In this document: piece after piece, positions 36,301 to 45,384 of the stretch
Layout: every line of letters begins with the position of its first letter
Position numbering within the stretch: the stretch's first letter is position 1
Assembly (NCBI RefSeq): GCF_018917235.1
Contig: NZ_JAHLOF010000004.1
Span: forward strand, 62,001-126,000
Reading direction: 5' to 3'
Length of the DNA: 64,000 nt
DNA from: Metaclostridioides mangenotii
Lineage (GTDB): Bacteria; Bacillota; Clostridia; Peptostreptococcales; Peptostreptococcaceae
Position numbers and translations under genes: made by a program
The notes under the pieces: model-generated
Seen by the model: only the letters and a program-made list of their open reading frames with translations
Database searches by the model: none
Told to the model about the DNA's origin: nothing

Positions 36301-37932
36301 TTATATTTTTTTAGTTTTATACCATTCATTTTCATATTCTGTAAAAATATTTTTAATTGCATTACCTATATCTGTATACGCATCATCATTTAAATTTGCA
36401 AGCGATACACGTAATGACCATTTTGGTCCTGCAAACCCATCGCCACTTAGTAGCACAGTAGAGTAATCATTTGCAAGTTTGTACAGTACATCAACCAATG
36501 AATACTTTTTATTGATAAATTCAAAAAATTCCTCTCCATGATATGTTTTAGCCCATTTTTCGATATTAAGTACTGTATAGTAAGATGCATTATTTTGAGC
36601 AAGTTTCAACGGTAAACCAAGTGCATTGTAGAGAAGTTTTATACGTCTATGACAAATGCTCATGCTAAGTTTTTTGTATGCATCTACTTTATCAATAAGC
36701 GCAAATGCAGAGAAGAATGCCATCTGTACTTGTTGTGGAGTAGATAGACCAGCGGTATGGTTAAGAGCAACCATTCTACTATCAGCGACAACTCTCTCCA
36801 TAAATGTAAGATTTGATGGATCTATACTCATATCACTATATCTCTTGTTTACTGTAGCTTTTAATTCATTAGATAAAGACTTAATCTTTTTGTCAAATAC
36901 ATTAGATTTGTGTAATGCAAATGTTCCAAGTCTCCATCCAGTTACTCCAAAATATTTAGAGTAAGAGTATACTCCAATTGTATTAAATGGGAGTCTAGAC
37001 ATTAGTGAATGAAAATTGTTAACAAAGGTTCCGTAAACATCATCAGATATAATCATTAGATCTTTGTTATAATTTTGTACAACATCAATTAGATTATTAT
37101 AAGAAGTCTCATCTAGCGCTACTGAAGCGGGGTTGTTAGGATTTACAACAAAAAGAGCTTTAATAGATTTATCTTCAAGTTTTTTTAACTCATCCCTAGA
37201 GTATTGCCAAGTATTATTTCCGTCTTTATCTATTGTGTCAGCGTTAACATGAACAATTTCAAAATTATATCTTGGAAGATGTGGTATTTCTAAATAAGGT
37301 GTAAATATCGGAGTCATTAGAGCAATTTTATCTCCTCTTTTAAGAAGTTCATTAGCCATTAATGAATCAAATATATAACACATTGCGGCAGTAGCACCTT
37401 CTACTGCAAAAATCTCAACATCACCGTATTTTCCGTTAATGTCGTATTTCATTTCTTTTACTAAGTAATCATGTACTATTTTTTCTATATGTGGAAGCAT
37501 TCTATCTGGTAGAGGATAGTTGTCACCAATAATACCATCGGCTAACTCGTATATAAATTCATCCTTGTCAAATCCTAATTCATCAATCCCATACTCAATG
37601 ATCTCTTTAGCAAGATGTGCACCTGGCATGTCTATATTTTTGTTAATGTAATCGTAAAATCTTTTCGAAATACCTACTTTTTTTGGCATTCCAGATAAGT
37701 TACCGAGATCCCAGTTTCGTCTAGATTCTGAGACTGAGAAGTTCCCAAATGTAAAAAAAGCCTCTCTGGCAGTTGAATTTGTCCAGTTTGGATTTCCGCG
37801 CCCAGCATCTAACAGTTGACGACTGTTTTCTTTTGCTGTTACTTTGGCTATATTTAAAAGTTTATCTTTAAATTCGAATGGACTTAATTTTCCATACATA
37901 TTTTTAATTTCTTGGTAGTTATAACATTTCAT
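36301..37932 (-). CDS. aspD: Bifunctional aspartate aminotransferase / aspartate 4-decarboxylase
   Basis: Fold-type I PLP enzyme of 543 residues, the length of AspD and longer than plain aminotransferases. The PLP lysine is in GVYSYSKYFGVTGWRLG; DAGRGNPNW, NPNNPASVALDE and FAGPKWSLRVSLAN are other family segments. It converts aspartate to alanine and CO2; in some bacteria an aspartate/alanine antiporter then makes proton-motive force, but no antiporter gene (aspT) is adjacent. Own ribosome site GGAGGAG. Confidence 0.9.
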   Translation of the reverse strand: MKCYNYQEIKNMYGKLSPFEFKDKLLNIAKVTAKENSRQLLDAGRGNPNWTNSTAREAFFTFGNFSVSESRRNWDLGNLSGMPKKVGISKRFYDYINKNIDMPGAHLAKEIIEYGIDELGFDKDEFIYELADGIIGDNYPLPDRMLPHIEKIVHDYLVKEMKYDINGKYGDVEIFAVEGATAAMCYIFDSLMANELLKRGDKIALMTPIFTPYLEIPHLPRYNFEIVHVNADTIDKDGNNTWQYSRDELKKLEDKSIKALFVVNPNNPASVALDETSYNNLIDVVQNYNKDLMIISDDVYGTFVNNFHSLMSRLPFNTIGVYSYSKYFGVTGWRLGTFALHKSNVFDKKIKSLSNELKATVNKRYSDMSIDPSNLTFMERVVADSRMVALNHTAGLSTPQQVQMAFFSAFALIDKVDAYKKLSMSICHRRIKLLYNALGLPLKLAQNNASYYTVLNIEKWAKTYHGEEFFEFINKKYSLVDVLYKLANDYSTVLLSGDGFAGPKWSLRVSLANLNDDAYTDIGNAIKNIFTEYENEWYKTKKI

Positions 37933-38243
37933 TTAAACTCCTCCTTTTAGAATAGATTAAACAATTTTTTATAAGTTAAGTCATACAATTTTATACTAAA
38001 GAGATCTATACTTTAATTATATATGGTTATATAAAAAAGTAAAGCTGAATAATAAACTTTTTGAAAAATATTGCTTTAATTAATAAGTAGTTTTTCTTTA
38101 AAAAGATTATTTATATATTTAATCAAAAATTATTTAATAATCGATAAAGTTAATTTTAAAAACTCAAGATGTTGATTTTTTTTACAAAAAAATATAGAAT
38201 CTAAGTGTAAGATATAAAATATGTTCTACAGGAGTGAATAAAA
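37933..38243. promoter_or_regulatory. Divergent intergenic region aspD/threonine dehydratase
   Basis: 311 highly AT-rich bases, no gene found. It must hold both promoters; I could not define paired -35/-10 boxes with confidence. Confidence 0.35.
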
Positions 38244-39455
38244 ATGAATAAAGTTACATTAGAAGATGTTAAGAGTGCAAGAGAAACCATCAAGGATATT
38301 GTTAAAAAAACTGACTTGTTGGAAAGCGTTAAGCTTAGTGAAAAAACTGGTTCTAGAGTTTTTTACAAATGTGAGAATTTACAAAAAACAGGTTCTTTCA
38401 AACTAAGAGGAGCATGTAATAAAATTGCAAATTTAACAGAAGAAGAAAAAGCATGTGGCGTTATTGCTTCTAGTGCTGGTAACCATGCACAAGGGGTTGC
38501 TTATGGTGCAAAAATGACTGGCATAAAATCAACAATAGTTATGCCTGCTACAGCGCCTATAGCTAAAGTAAGTGCTACTAAAGGATATGGAGCAGAGGTA
38601 ATACTTAATGGTACAGTTTACGATGATGCTTATGCAAAAGCTGTTGAAGTTCAGAAAGAAACAGGTGCTACATTCCTACATCCATTTAATGACAAATTTG
38701 TTATTGCTGGACAAGGAACGATAGCTTTAGAGGTATTTGAGCAATTAAACAATAATGTTGACACTATACTTTGCCCAATCGGTGGTGGTGGCATAATATC
38801 TGGGATAGCGGTTGCAGCAAAAGCTTTAAACCCAAATATAAAAATAGTAGGTGTTCAAACTGAGAACATTCCATCTATGAAAGAGTCAATGGCAAATGGA
38901 AAAATAACTACTGCATTTAAAGATACTACAATAGCTGATGGTATAGCAGTTAAAACTCCTGGGGATTTAACTTTTGAAATAATACATGAGCTAGTTGATG
39001 AAGTGGTAGTAGTTACTGAAGAAGAAATAGCAGATGCTATACTATTTATGATGGAAAGTCAAAAAATAGTTTCTGAAGGTGCAGGTGCAGTTTGTACAGC
39101 AGCTCTATTAAGCGGAAAATATGTTCCTGAAAAAGATCAAAATGTTGTATGTATAATATCTGGAGGAAACGTAGATGTTAATACACTTTATAGAATTATA
39201 GGTGTTGCATTAGCTTCAGAAGGAAGAAGATTCTCTTTTACTGTAGTAATGGACGACAAACCAGGGAACTTTGCTAAACTTACAACTTTAATCAGTGAAA
39301 ATGGTGGAAACATATTAACAGCTAACCAAGGAAAAATATCAGCTGGAGAGTCTCTAGGTAAACAAAGCGCAGAATTTACATTAGAAACTTATGGATTTGA
39401 TCATATAAATAAATTAACTGAAGTAATAAGAGATAACGGTTTTTCAATAATATAA
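38244..39455 (+). CDS. ilvA: Threonine ammonia-lyase (dehydratase)
   Basis: Fold-type II PLP enzyme that turns threonine into 2-oxobutyrate and ammonia. 403 residues: PLP lysine in KTGSFKLRGACNK, SSAGNHAQGVAY, the glycine loop PIGGGGIISG, and a C-terminal ACT-type domain (DKPGNFAKLTTLISENGGNIL) that could bind an effector. Whether it is catabolic (tdcB-like) or biosynthetic (ilvA-like) cannot be decided; there are no ilv genes around, while a RidA gene follows, which favours amino-acid catabolism. Confidence 0.9.
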   Translation: MNKVTLEDVKSARETIKDIVKKTDLLESVKLSEKTGSRVFYKCENLQKTGSFKLRGACNKIANLTEEEKACGVIASSAGNHAQGVAYGAKMTGIKSTIVMPATAPIAKVSATKGYGAEVILNGTVYDDAYAKAVEVQKETGATFLHPFNDKFVIAGQGTIALEVFEQLNNNVDTILCPIGGGGIISGIAVAAKALNPNIKIVGVQTENIPSMKESMANGKITTAFKDTTIADGIAVKTPGDLTFEIIHELVDEVVVVTEEEIADAILFMMESQKIVSEGAGAVCTAALLSGKYVPEKDQNVVCIISGGNVDVNTLYRIIGVALASEGRRFSFTVVMDDKPGNFAKLTTLISENGGNILTANQGKISAGESLGKQSAEFTLETYGFDHINKLTEVIRDNGFSII

Positions 39456-39618
39456 TGATTCAACCTGTGGATTATAGTAGATGTTCGTAACAAATATATA
39501 AATATATGACAAAAAAACTTTTCCATAAAATAGAAAAGAGTTATAATAGTAACGTGTTTAAGATGATTAATACACTAGTATACAAAAGTAAATAATCAAA
39601 TTTTAGGAGGAATTAATT

Positions 39619-39999
39619 ATGAAGCATAATGTAATACATACAGACAATGCTCCTGCAGCATTAGGACCATATTCTCAAGCTATAAAATCTGGAAACATGT
39701 TATTTGTATCAGGACAAATACCACTAGTTCCAGCTACTATGGAAATTGTAGAGGGAGATGTGAAAGCTCAAACAGCTCAATCATTAGATAATCTTAAAGC
39801 TGTTTTAAAAGAATCTGGAGCAGATTTCTCAAATGTAGTAAAAACTACAGTATTTATAAAAGATATGGATCAATTTGGTGATATAAATTCAGTTTATGCT
39901 GAATACTTTGGCGACAATAAGCCAGCTAGAGCTTGTGTTGAAGTTGCTAGATTACCAAAAGATGTACTAGTTGAAGTAGAAGCTATAGCAATGTTATAA
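39619..39999 (+). CDS. ridA: RidA family enamine/imine deaminase
   Basis: 126 residues. [21 protein letters not shown] is the family signature, and [21 protein letters not shown] carries the conserved active-site Arg and Glu. RidA hydrolyses the reactive 2-aminocrotonate released by threonine dehydratase, encoded just upstream. It has a strong ribosome site (AGGAGG) and probably its own promoter (TATAAT about 70 bases upstream). Confidence 0.96.
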   Translation: MKHNVIHTDNAPAALGPYSQAIKSGNMLFVSGQIPLVPATMEIVEGDVKAQTAQSLDNLKAVLKESGADFSNVVKTTVFIKDMDQFGDINSVYAEYFGDNKPARACVEVARLPKDVLVEVEAIAML

Positions 40000-40075
40000 G
40001 ATTGTTAAAATTAAAAAAACTATATACTAAAAATTAGTTTTAGTGTATAATGCTAGTATAAATTAATAAATAACT

Positions 40076-40190
40076 ACTTCGAAGGGGAGTAGCAAACACG
40101 AAAGTGATGGTTGATCGTCAAGACAGTAGAGATACTCGGTCAATCTACAAGTAAACCTTGATAGCAAGACCTTCGAAACAGATACAATGT
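40076..40190 (+). ncRNA. yybP-ykoY family (Mn2+) riboswitch
   Basis: GAAGGGGAGTAGC (from 40081), ATACTCGG (about 40132-40139) and ATAGCAAGACCTTC (from 40161) are the conserved loop sequences of this class. TTCGAAGG (40078-40085) pairs with CCTTCGAA (40170-40177) as P1. The class senses Mn2+ and often controls cation exporters, matching the P-type ATPase that follows. Confidence 0.88.
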
Positions 40191-40231
40191 ATTTGTTTTG
40201 AAGGTTTTTTTGTTATCAAGGTTTTTTATTT
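40154..40231 (+). terminator. Riboswitch expression platform with a nested, two-tier terminator
   Basis: The inner hairpin (40170-40204) uses the 3' half of P1 and is followed by seven T. An outer stem joins ACCTTGATA near 40155 to TATCAAGGT near 40215 and has its own run of six T. Formation of either hairpin excludes P1, so Mn2+ binding should turn transcription on. Confidence 0.75.
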
Positions 40232-40306
40232 ATTAATTAGGTCATCATAGTATATATATTACTATAGAGACATAAAATAACTTTATTATAATAGGAGGAA
40301 TGTGAG

Positions 40307-42970
40307 ATGTCTTACAAAAGTGATTATGAAGAAGTAATTGAATCTTTGGGCTCTAGGTTAGATGGGCTAAGTAAACAAGAGGCAGCTGAGCTTTTGAAAA
40401 AATACGGACCAAATGAATTAAAGGAAACTGATAAGGTTCCTACATACAAACTATTTTTGGAGAGTTTTAAAGATCCTTTAGTAGTGATTTTAATAATTGC
40501 AGGTATAGTTCAGATGGTACTCGGAGAAAGAATAGAATCGTTGATTATATTTGCAGTAATAGTTTTAAACTCAATACTTGGTGTAGTTCAGACAAAAAAA
40601 GCGGAGAGCTCGCTGGATAGTCTAAAAGTACTTTCGGCACCTAATGCTAAAGTTATAAGAGATGGAGAAAAAAATACAGTACCAGCTAGAGAGTTAGTAG
40701 TTGGAGATATTGTATTTTTAGAAGCAGGGGATTATATTCCAGCAGATGGAAGAATTATAGAGTCTCAAACTTTAAAAATCGAAGAGGGAATGCTTACAGG
40801 AGAGTCAGAAGCGGTATTGAAGAATTCAAATAAAATTGAGGAAGATGTTGCATTAGGAGATCAAATAAACATGGTTTTCAGTGGATCTATGGTTGTTTAC
40901 GGAAGAGGTAAATTTGTAGTTACAAAGACTGCTATGAATACAGAAATGGGTAAAATTGCATCAATGATAGAGAGTGCAGAGAAAAAAGCAACTCCTTTAC
41001 AGAAAAAAATAGATGAATTTAGTAAAAAATTAGGTATTGGAATAGTTATTCTTGCTTTACTTATTTTTGGTATACAAGTAGCAAGAGGATATCTGACTGG
41101 TGGATCAGGAGAAATGTTTAGTATAGTTGTGGATTCGTTTATGTTTGCAATTGCGCTTGCTGTTGCAGCAATACCAGAAGCATTATCTTCTATAGTTACA
41201 ATTGTACTTGCAGTTGGAACTAATAATATGGCTAAAAACCATGCAATTATTAGAAAACTTCCCGCAGTTGAAACTTTAGGATCAACAAGCGTAATATGTA
41301 CTGATAAAACAGGTACGCTGACTCAAAATAAAATGACAGTTGTTGATGGATACTTATATGGAGTTGAAGAGTTTGAAGTAGATAATAAAAAAATAAATAC
41401 TTCATATCATGCTAAGCTTCTAGCTCTAGTATCTGCACTTTGTAATGATTCACAAATAACTAATACAGGAAAAGAAATAGGGGATCCTACTGAAGTTGCT
41501 CTTATAAACTATTCAAATAAAAATGATTTAGATTACGATAAACTTAGAAATAAGTACACTAGACTTGATGAAATTCCTTTCGATTCTGACAGAAAATTGA
41601 TGTCTACAGTAAACAGTATCTATGGAGATGCAATACTTCTTACAAAAGGAGCTCCAGATATAGTATTTAGTAGATGCAAATACGTGCTAAACAATGGTGA
41701 AACGGAAGAATTAACAGAAGAGATACTTTCTGAATACAAAAAGAAAAATGAAGAGTTTTCAAATAGAGCGTTAAGAGTTTTAGCTTTTGCAATAAAAGAT
41801 GTACCAGACACTGGATTTGAACCTACAGTTAACGATGAGAATGATATGACATTAGTCGGTCTCCTATCGATGATAGACCCGCCAAGAGTAGAGGTAATAG
41901 ACGCTATTAGAAATGCTAAAAGCGCTGGAATTAAAACGGTCATGATTACAGGGGACCATAAAACTACTGCTAAAGCTATTGCCAAAGAAATAGGAATAGT
42001 TGAAGAGGGTGACATGGCACTTACAGGTAAGGAGTTAGATGAACTCACTGATACAGAATTAGATACGGATCTAGAAAGAATTAGCGTATATGCTAGAGTC
42101 TCGCCAGAAAATAAGATAAGAATAGTAAAAGCATGGCAAAAGAAAAATAAAATCACAGCTATGACTGGTGATGGTGTAAATGACTCACCAGCATTGAAAC
42201 AAGCTGATATAGGAATAGGTATGGGAAGCGGTACTGATGTTGCAAAAGACGCTTCAGCTATGATACTTGTCGATGATAATTTTGCAAGTATTGTAAAGGC
42301 TGTTGAAGTTGGTAGAACAGTTTACAGCAACATCAAAAAATCGATAACTTATCTATTTGCAGGTAACTTAGGAGCGATAATAGCGATACTTTTTGCAGTA
42401 TTTGCAGGATGGTCCAATCCGTTTACAGCACTTCAGTTACTGTTTATAAACTTAGTAAATGATTCTCTTCCAGCTATAGCGCTTGGTTTTGAAAAAGCAG
42501 AAAAAAATGTTATGAAGAAAAAGCCTAGAGATCCAGATGAAGGTATACTTGCTGGTGGAACACTTCAAATTGTATTATTTAGAGGGATATTAATAGGTAT
42601 TGCAACGATAATAGCTCAAAGAATAGGTATGATTGTATCACCTGAGATGGGAGTTGCGATGGCTTTCTCAACTTTAATACTTTCTAGAATTATTCAGACA
42701 TTGCCAGCACGTTCAAATGAACAGACATGTTTTGGAGTAGGATTTTTATCAAATAAATATGTAATTGCTGCAATGGCAGTATGTTTTGTACTTTACTCAA
42801 TAACATTGGTACCAGCATTAAGAGGAATTTTCTCAATTCCTATAACATTTGGATTTAGAGAGCTCGGTATTTCTTTCGGTTTAGCTTTATTTGCATCAAT
42901 AATTATGGAGTTGAAAAAGCTTATATTTAGAAAGAGAAAAATTTCTATAGAATCAATGAATATAGAGTAA
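40307..42970 (+). CDS. P-type (PIIA-like) cation-transporting ATPase, probably Mn2+/Ca2+ export
   Basis: 887 residues: N-terminal cation ATPase region, actuator with GMLTGESEAV, phosphorylation site ICTDKTGTLTQNKMT (about residue 331), hinge TAMTGDGVNDSPALKQADIGIGMG, and about ten membrane helices. The M4 metal site reads AIPEALSS and M6 FINLVNDSLPA, close to the Ca2+/Mn2+ (PMR1/YoaB-like) group. The Mn2+-type riboswitch ahead strongly suggests a manganese exporter. Single-gene unit. Confidence 0.9.
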   Translation: MSYKSDYEEVIESLGSRLDGLSKQEAAELLKKYGPNELKETDKVPTYKLFLESFKDPLVVILIIAGIVQMVLGERIESLIIFAVIVLNSILGVVQTKKAESSLDSLKVLSAPNAKVIRDGEKNTVPARELVVGDIVFLEAGDYIPADGRIIESQTLKIEEGMLTGESEAVLKNSNKIEEDVALGDQINMVFSGSMVVYGRGKFVVTKTAMNTEMGKIASMIESAEKKATPLQKKIDEFSKKLGIGIVILALLIFGIQVARGYLTGGSGEMFSIVVDSFMFAIALAVAAIPEALSSIVTIVLAVGTNNMAKNHAIIRKLPAVETLGSTSVICTDKTGTLTQNKMTVVDGYLYGVEEFEVDNKKINTSYHAKLLALVSALCNDSQITNTGKEIGDPTEVALINYSNKNDLDYDKLRNKYTRLDEIPFDSDRKLMSTVNSIYGDAILLTKGAPDIVFSRCKYVLNNGETEELTEEILSEYKKKNEEFSNRALRVLAFAIKDVPDTGFEPTVNDENDMTLVGLLSMIDPPRVEVIDAIRNAKSAGIKTVMITGDHKTTAKAIAKEIGIVEEGDMALTGKELDELTDTELDTDLERISVYARVSPENKIRIVKAWQKKNKITAMTGDGVNDSPALKQADIGIGMGSGTDVAKDASAMILVDDNFASIVKAVEVGRTVYSNIKKSITYLFAGNLGAIIAILFAVFAGWSNPFTALQLLFINLVNDSLPAIALGFEKAEKNVMKKKPRDPDEGILAGGTLQIVLFRGILIGIATIIAQRIGMIVSPEMGVAMAFSTLILSRIIQTLPARSNEQTCFGVGFLSNKYVIAAMAVCFVLYSITLVPALRGIFSIPITFGFRELGISFGLALFASIIMELKKLIFRKRKISIESMNIE

Positions 42971-43033
42971 CAATTATTAAAAATAATTATATGGTTTAAG
43001 TTTAAGATATAATATTAAGAAATGATATAAAAA

Positions 43034-43079
43034 TAAGCCTAGAGATTAAAAGTTATTCTTTAAATCTCTAGGCTTTAAG
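43034..43079. terminator. Terminator between the ATPase gene and the convergent small-protein operon
   Basis: AAGCCTAGAGATT and AATCTCTAGGCTT pair; A- and T-rich flanks suit both directions. Confidence 0.8.
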
Positions 43080-43100
43080 ATTTTAATGTAATAAAAAAAT

Positions 43101-43343
43101 TTACTTTTTTTTAGTTATGAAAATTGAACATGCAATTGCGAGAGTACCAAGTACAACAGACCATTTACTTGAAGATATTACACCATATGCGAATAGACAA
43201 GCACCAAGGGTTCCATTAGTAATAGTACTAATCTGATAATCTCTTTTACTAGGTTCAGGTATTTTAGGGATTTTAATTTGAACATTGGCCAACTTTGAAG
43301 CTGATTCAATAGTAGTGCTTAAGTTTTCAACTATTTTTTTCAT
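43101..43343 (-). CDS. Small membrane protein, 80 residues, unknown function
   Basis: A polar N-terminal third (KKIVENLSTTIESASKLAN, then proline-rich KIPKIPEPSKRD) is followed by two hydrophobic segments (TNGTLGACLFAYGVI and WSVVLGTLAIACSIFI) and a KKK end. No family recognised. Ribosome site AAAGGAG. It is the last gene of an operon with another 80-residue membrane protein (28 bases upstream) and a TetR regulator, so it is probably a TetR-controlled membrane factor. Confidence 0.7.
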   Translation of the reverse strand: MKKIVENLSTTIESASKLANVQIKIPKIPEPSKRDYQISTITNGTLGACLFAYGVISSSKWSVVLGTLAIACSIFITKKK

Positions 43344-43371
43344 TTATTTTTTCTCCTTTAAGACTATTAAT

Positions 43372-43614
43372 CTAACTATAATGTGACAACATAAATGCAA
43401 AAATCGAGTTTATAATTGCGCTTGCTGCACTTAATATAGATATTATAAAACATATAATAGACCCAATTCTTTTGATTTTGCTAAATTCCTTATTATTGAT
43501 TGATATGTAGTAACTAAAAAACATCATGACTATGGCAAAAACTATATTTACGGTAATAAGTATGGGAGTAAATCTTAAAATAAAGTCTATTACATTTGAA
43601 ATTAATTCTACCAT
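43372..43614 (-). CDS. Small membrane protein, 80 residues, unknown function
   Basis: Two long hydrophobic segments (about residues 15-38 and 49-75) separated by a short basic loop with NNKEFSKIKR; ends LSHYS. No family recognised. GGAGG precedes the ATG. It lies between tetR (81 bases) and the other 80-residue gene (28 bases) on the same strand. The paired sizes suggest a two-component membrane complex or a holin-like pair, but nothing in the sequence proves that. Confidence 0.7.
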   Translation of the reverse strand: MVELISNVIDFILRFTPILITVNIVFAIVMMFFSYYISINNKEFSKIKRIGSIICFIISILSAASAIINSIFAFMLSHYS

Positions 43615-43695
43615 TAATTTTTACCTCCGTTTATTTTTTATAATTCTCAAATTTAAATAAATTAGTAGATTACGAGTAGTATATATTTAAATTTA

Positions 43696-44289
43696 CTATT
43701 CAAATATATCATCAACGATTCTATTTATTATAAATAAAAATGCACCGTGGTAATCACCACATTTCGATAAATCATCTTTAGAAGCTATTGTCGAGAATAA
43801 TAGTGAGAATACTGAGAAGGCTAGATTCTCATCAATCTTAAGTTTTAAGTCTGCTTTTTGTATAGATTTTCGGAAAAGCTCAACATTGTAAGCTTCGAGT
43901 GTTTTAATTTGTTCTAGTGTAAGTTTATTATATAGCAATAAAAAATCAGGAGTCTTAGTATTGTATAAAAAAGGCTTATTGTTGTATTCGAAGTATAATT
44001 CATTTACTGCATGTAAGAAACCTTGCTTAGTTGAGTTCTGCGATATTGCGTCCATGAATTTTTGATTTATTGAAATCTGCACTTCACAAAGAGTCTCGAA
44101 AAATAAACTTTCTTTAGAAGAGTATAGATTATAAAAAGCTCCTGTAGAAATCCCCACCCTAGAAGATAGCTCTTTTATACTTGTTTCCTTATATCCTTGT
44201 GATATCCAAAGCTCTTTACAAATATCTATTAGATTACTTTTAATTCTGTTTTTGTCTTCGGCTGTAAACACCTTCAATCCCCTTGCCAT
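43696..44289 (-). CDS. TetR/AcrR-family transcriptional regulator
   Basis: 197 residues. The N-terminal helix-turn-helix is typical: GYKETSIKELSSRVGISTG, then AFYNLYSSKESLFFE. The C-terminal ligand domain is unlike any I can name. First gene of an operon with two small membrane proteins, and two palindromes lie over its promoter, so it probably represses itself and them in response to an unknown ligand. Confidence 0.9.
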   Translation of the reverse strand: MARGLKVFTAEDKNRIKSNLIDICKELWISQGYKETSIKELSSRVGISTGAFYNLYSSKESLFFETLCEVQISINQKFMDAISQNSTKQGFLHAVNELYFEYNNKPFLYNTKTPDFLLLYNKLTLEQIKTLEAYNVELFRKSIQKADLKLKIDENLAFSVFSLLFSTIASKDDLSKCGDYHGAFLFIINRIVDDIFE

Positions 44290-44314
44290 AATTTACCTCC
44301 TAAAGTTATGAATA

Positions 44315-44377
44315 ATTCATATGAATATTCTTAAAGCATATTCATATAGTATATTTATTACACTTGATTGTCAAGTG
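44315..44377 (-). promoter_or_regulatory. tetR promoter with two palindromic candidate operators
   Basis: On the minus strand TTGACA (44374-44369) is 17 bases from TACTAT (44351-44346). The 17-base inverted repeat CACTTGA-TTG-TCAAGTG (44361-44377) covers the -35, and the 12-base palindrome ATTCATATGAAT (44315-44326) lies downstream of the -10. Both are placed to block transcription. Confidence 0.7.
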
Positions 44378-44516
44378 AATATATAAAAAATGAAATAACT
44401 ATTGGCATTTAAATAATAAAAGTTATTACAATTGATATAGCGAAAATTATGTTATAATTTAAAGAGGGTAAACAAATTTTTTTATACAATATAGTAAAAG
44501 GTTGTGAAATAAAATT

Positions 44517-45362
44517 ATGCAATACAAACTAATAGTGACGGATATGGATGGAACTTTATTAAATAGAGAACAGGAATTGACTAAAAAGAATAGGGAAGCT
44601 ATAGACTTTGCTATAGAAAATGGTGTAAAGGTAGCTTTGGCCTCAGGTAGAATGTATGATTCAGCCAGACAACATATAGAGTATTTAAATATGGAGATAC
44701 CTATAATAGCTTGCAATGGATCCCTTATAAAATCATCTGACGGCAAACTTATATATTCAAAAAAAATAGACACTGATTTATGTTTAAAGGCGGCAGCGGT
44801 ATTAGAGAGGTACGGTGTATACTATCAATGTCAACATGAAGATCTTTTATTCTGCAAAGATACAGATAAAATAGATAGTGTATATTACAGAATAAATGAA
44901 TTTATGAAAACTCAAACTAAAGTAGTTATAGAAAAAGATCTAAAGAAATCTATACAAAATAATGATATTTTGAAGTTTACTATTATTGAAGAAGATGATG
45001 CATCTATTCTACCTATTATTAGAAAAGAGCTTGAAACTATTAAAGGGTTGAAAATTACTTCCTCATGGGAAAATAATATAGAGATAATGAGCAAAGGAGT
45101 AGATAAAGGAGAAGCTATAAAGATGTTATGTAAACATTTAAATATTGATAGAAGTGAAATAATTGCTTTTGGCGATAATTACAATGATATTGAGATGATA
45201 GAATATGCGGGTCTTGGTGTCGCAATGGGAAATTCAAATGACGACATTAAAAAAATTGCAGATTATGTTACAGATACAAATGAAGAAAGTGGATTTGCAA
45301 ATGCGATTTTTAAATTTATGGATACTGATGAAGTTGGAGATTTAGCTACAAATATAAAATAA
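44517..45362 (+). CDS. Cof-type HAD phosphatase
   Basis: 281 residues. Motif I VTDMDGTLLN, motif II ALASGR, a cap domain of the Cof (IIB) type, and motif IV IAFGDNYNDIEMIEYAG. Such enzymes dephosphorylate sugar phosphates or nucleotide cofactors such as pyridoxal or flavin phosphates; the substrate cannot be told. argH follows 22 bases after the stop and may be co-transcribed. Confidence 0.88.
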   Translation: MQYKLIVTDMDGTLLNREQELTKKNREAIDFAIENGVKVALASGRMYDSARQHIEYLNMEIPIIACNGSLIKSSDGKLIYSKKIDTDLCLKAAAVLERYGVYYQCQHEDLLFCKDTDKIDSVYYRINEFMKTQTKVVIEKDLKKSIQNNDILKFTIIEEDDASILPIIRKELETIKGLKITSSWENNIEIMSKGVDKGEAIKMLCKHLNIDRSEIIAFGDNYNDIEMIEYAGLGVAMGNSNDDIKKIADYVTDTNEESGFANAIFKFMDTDEVGDLATNIK

Positions 45363-45384
45363 CTATTAATATGAGGTGACGAGA

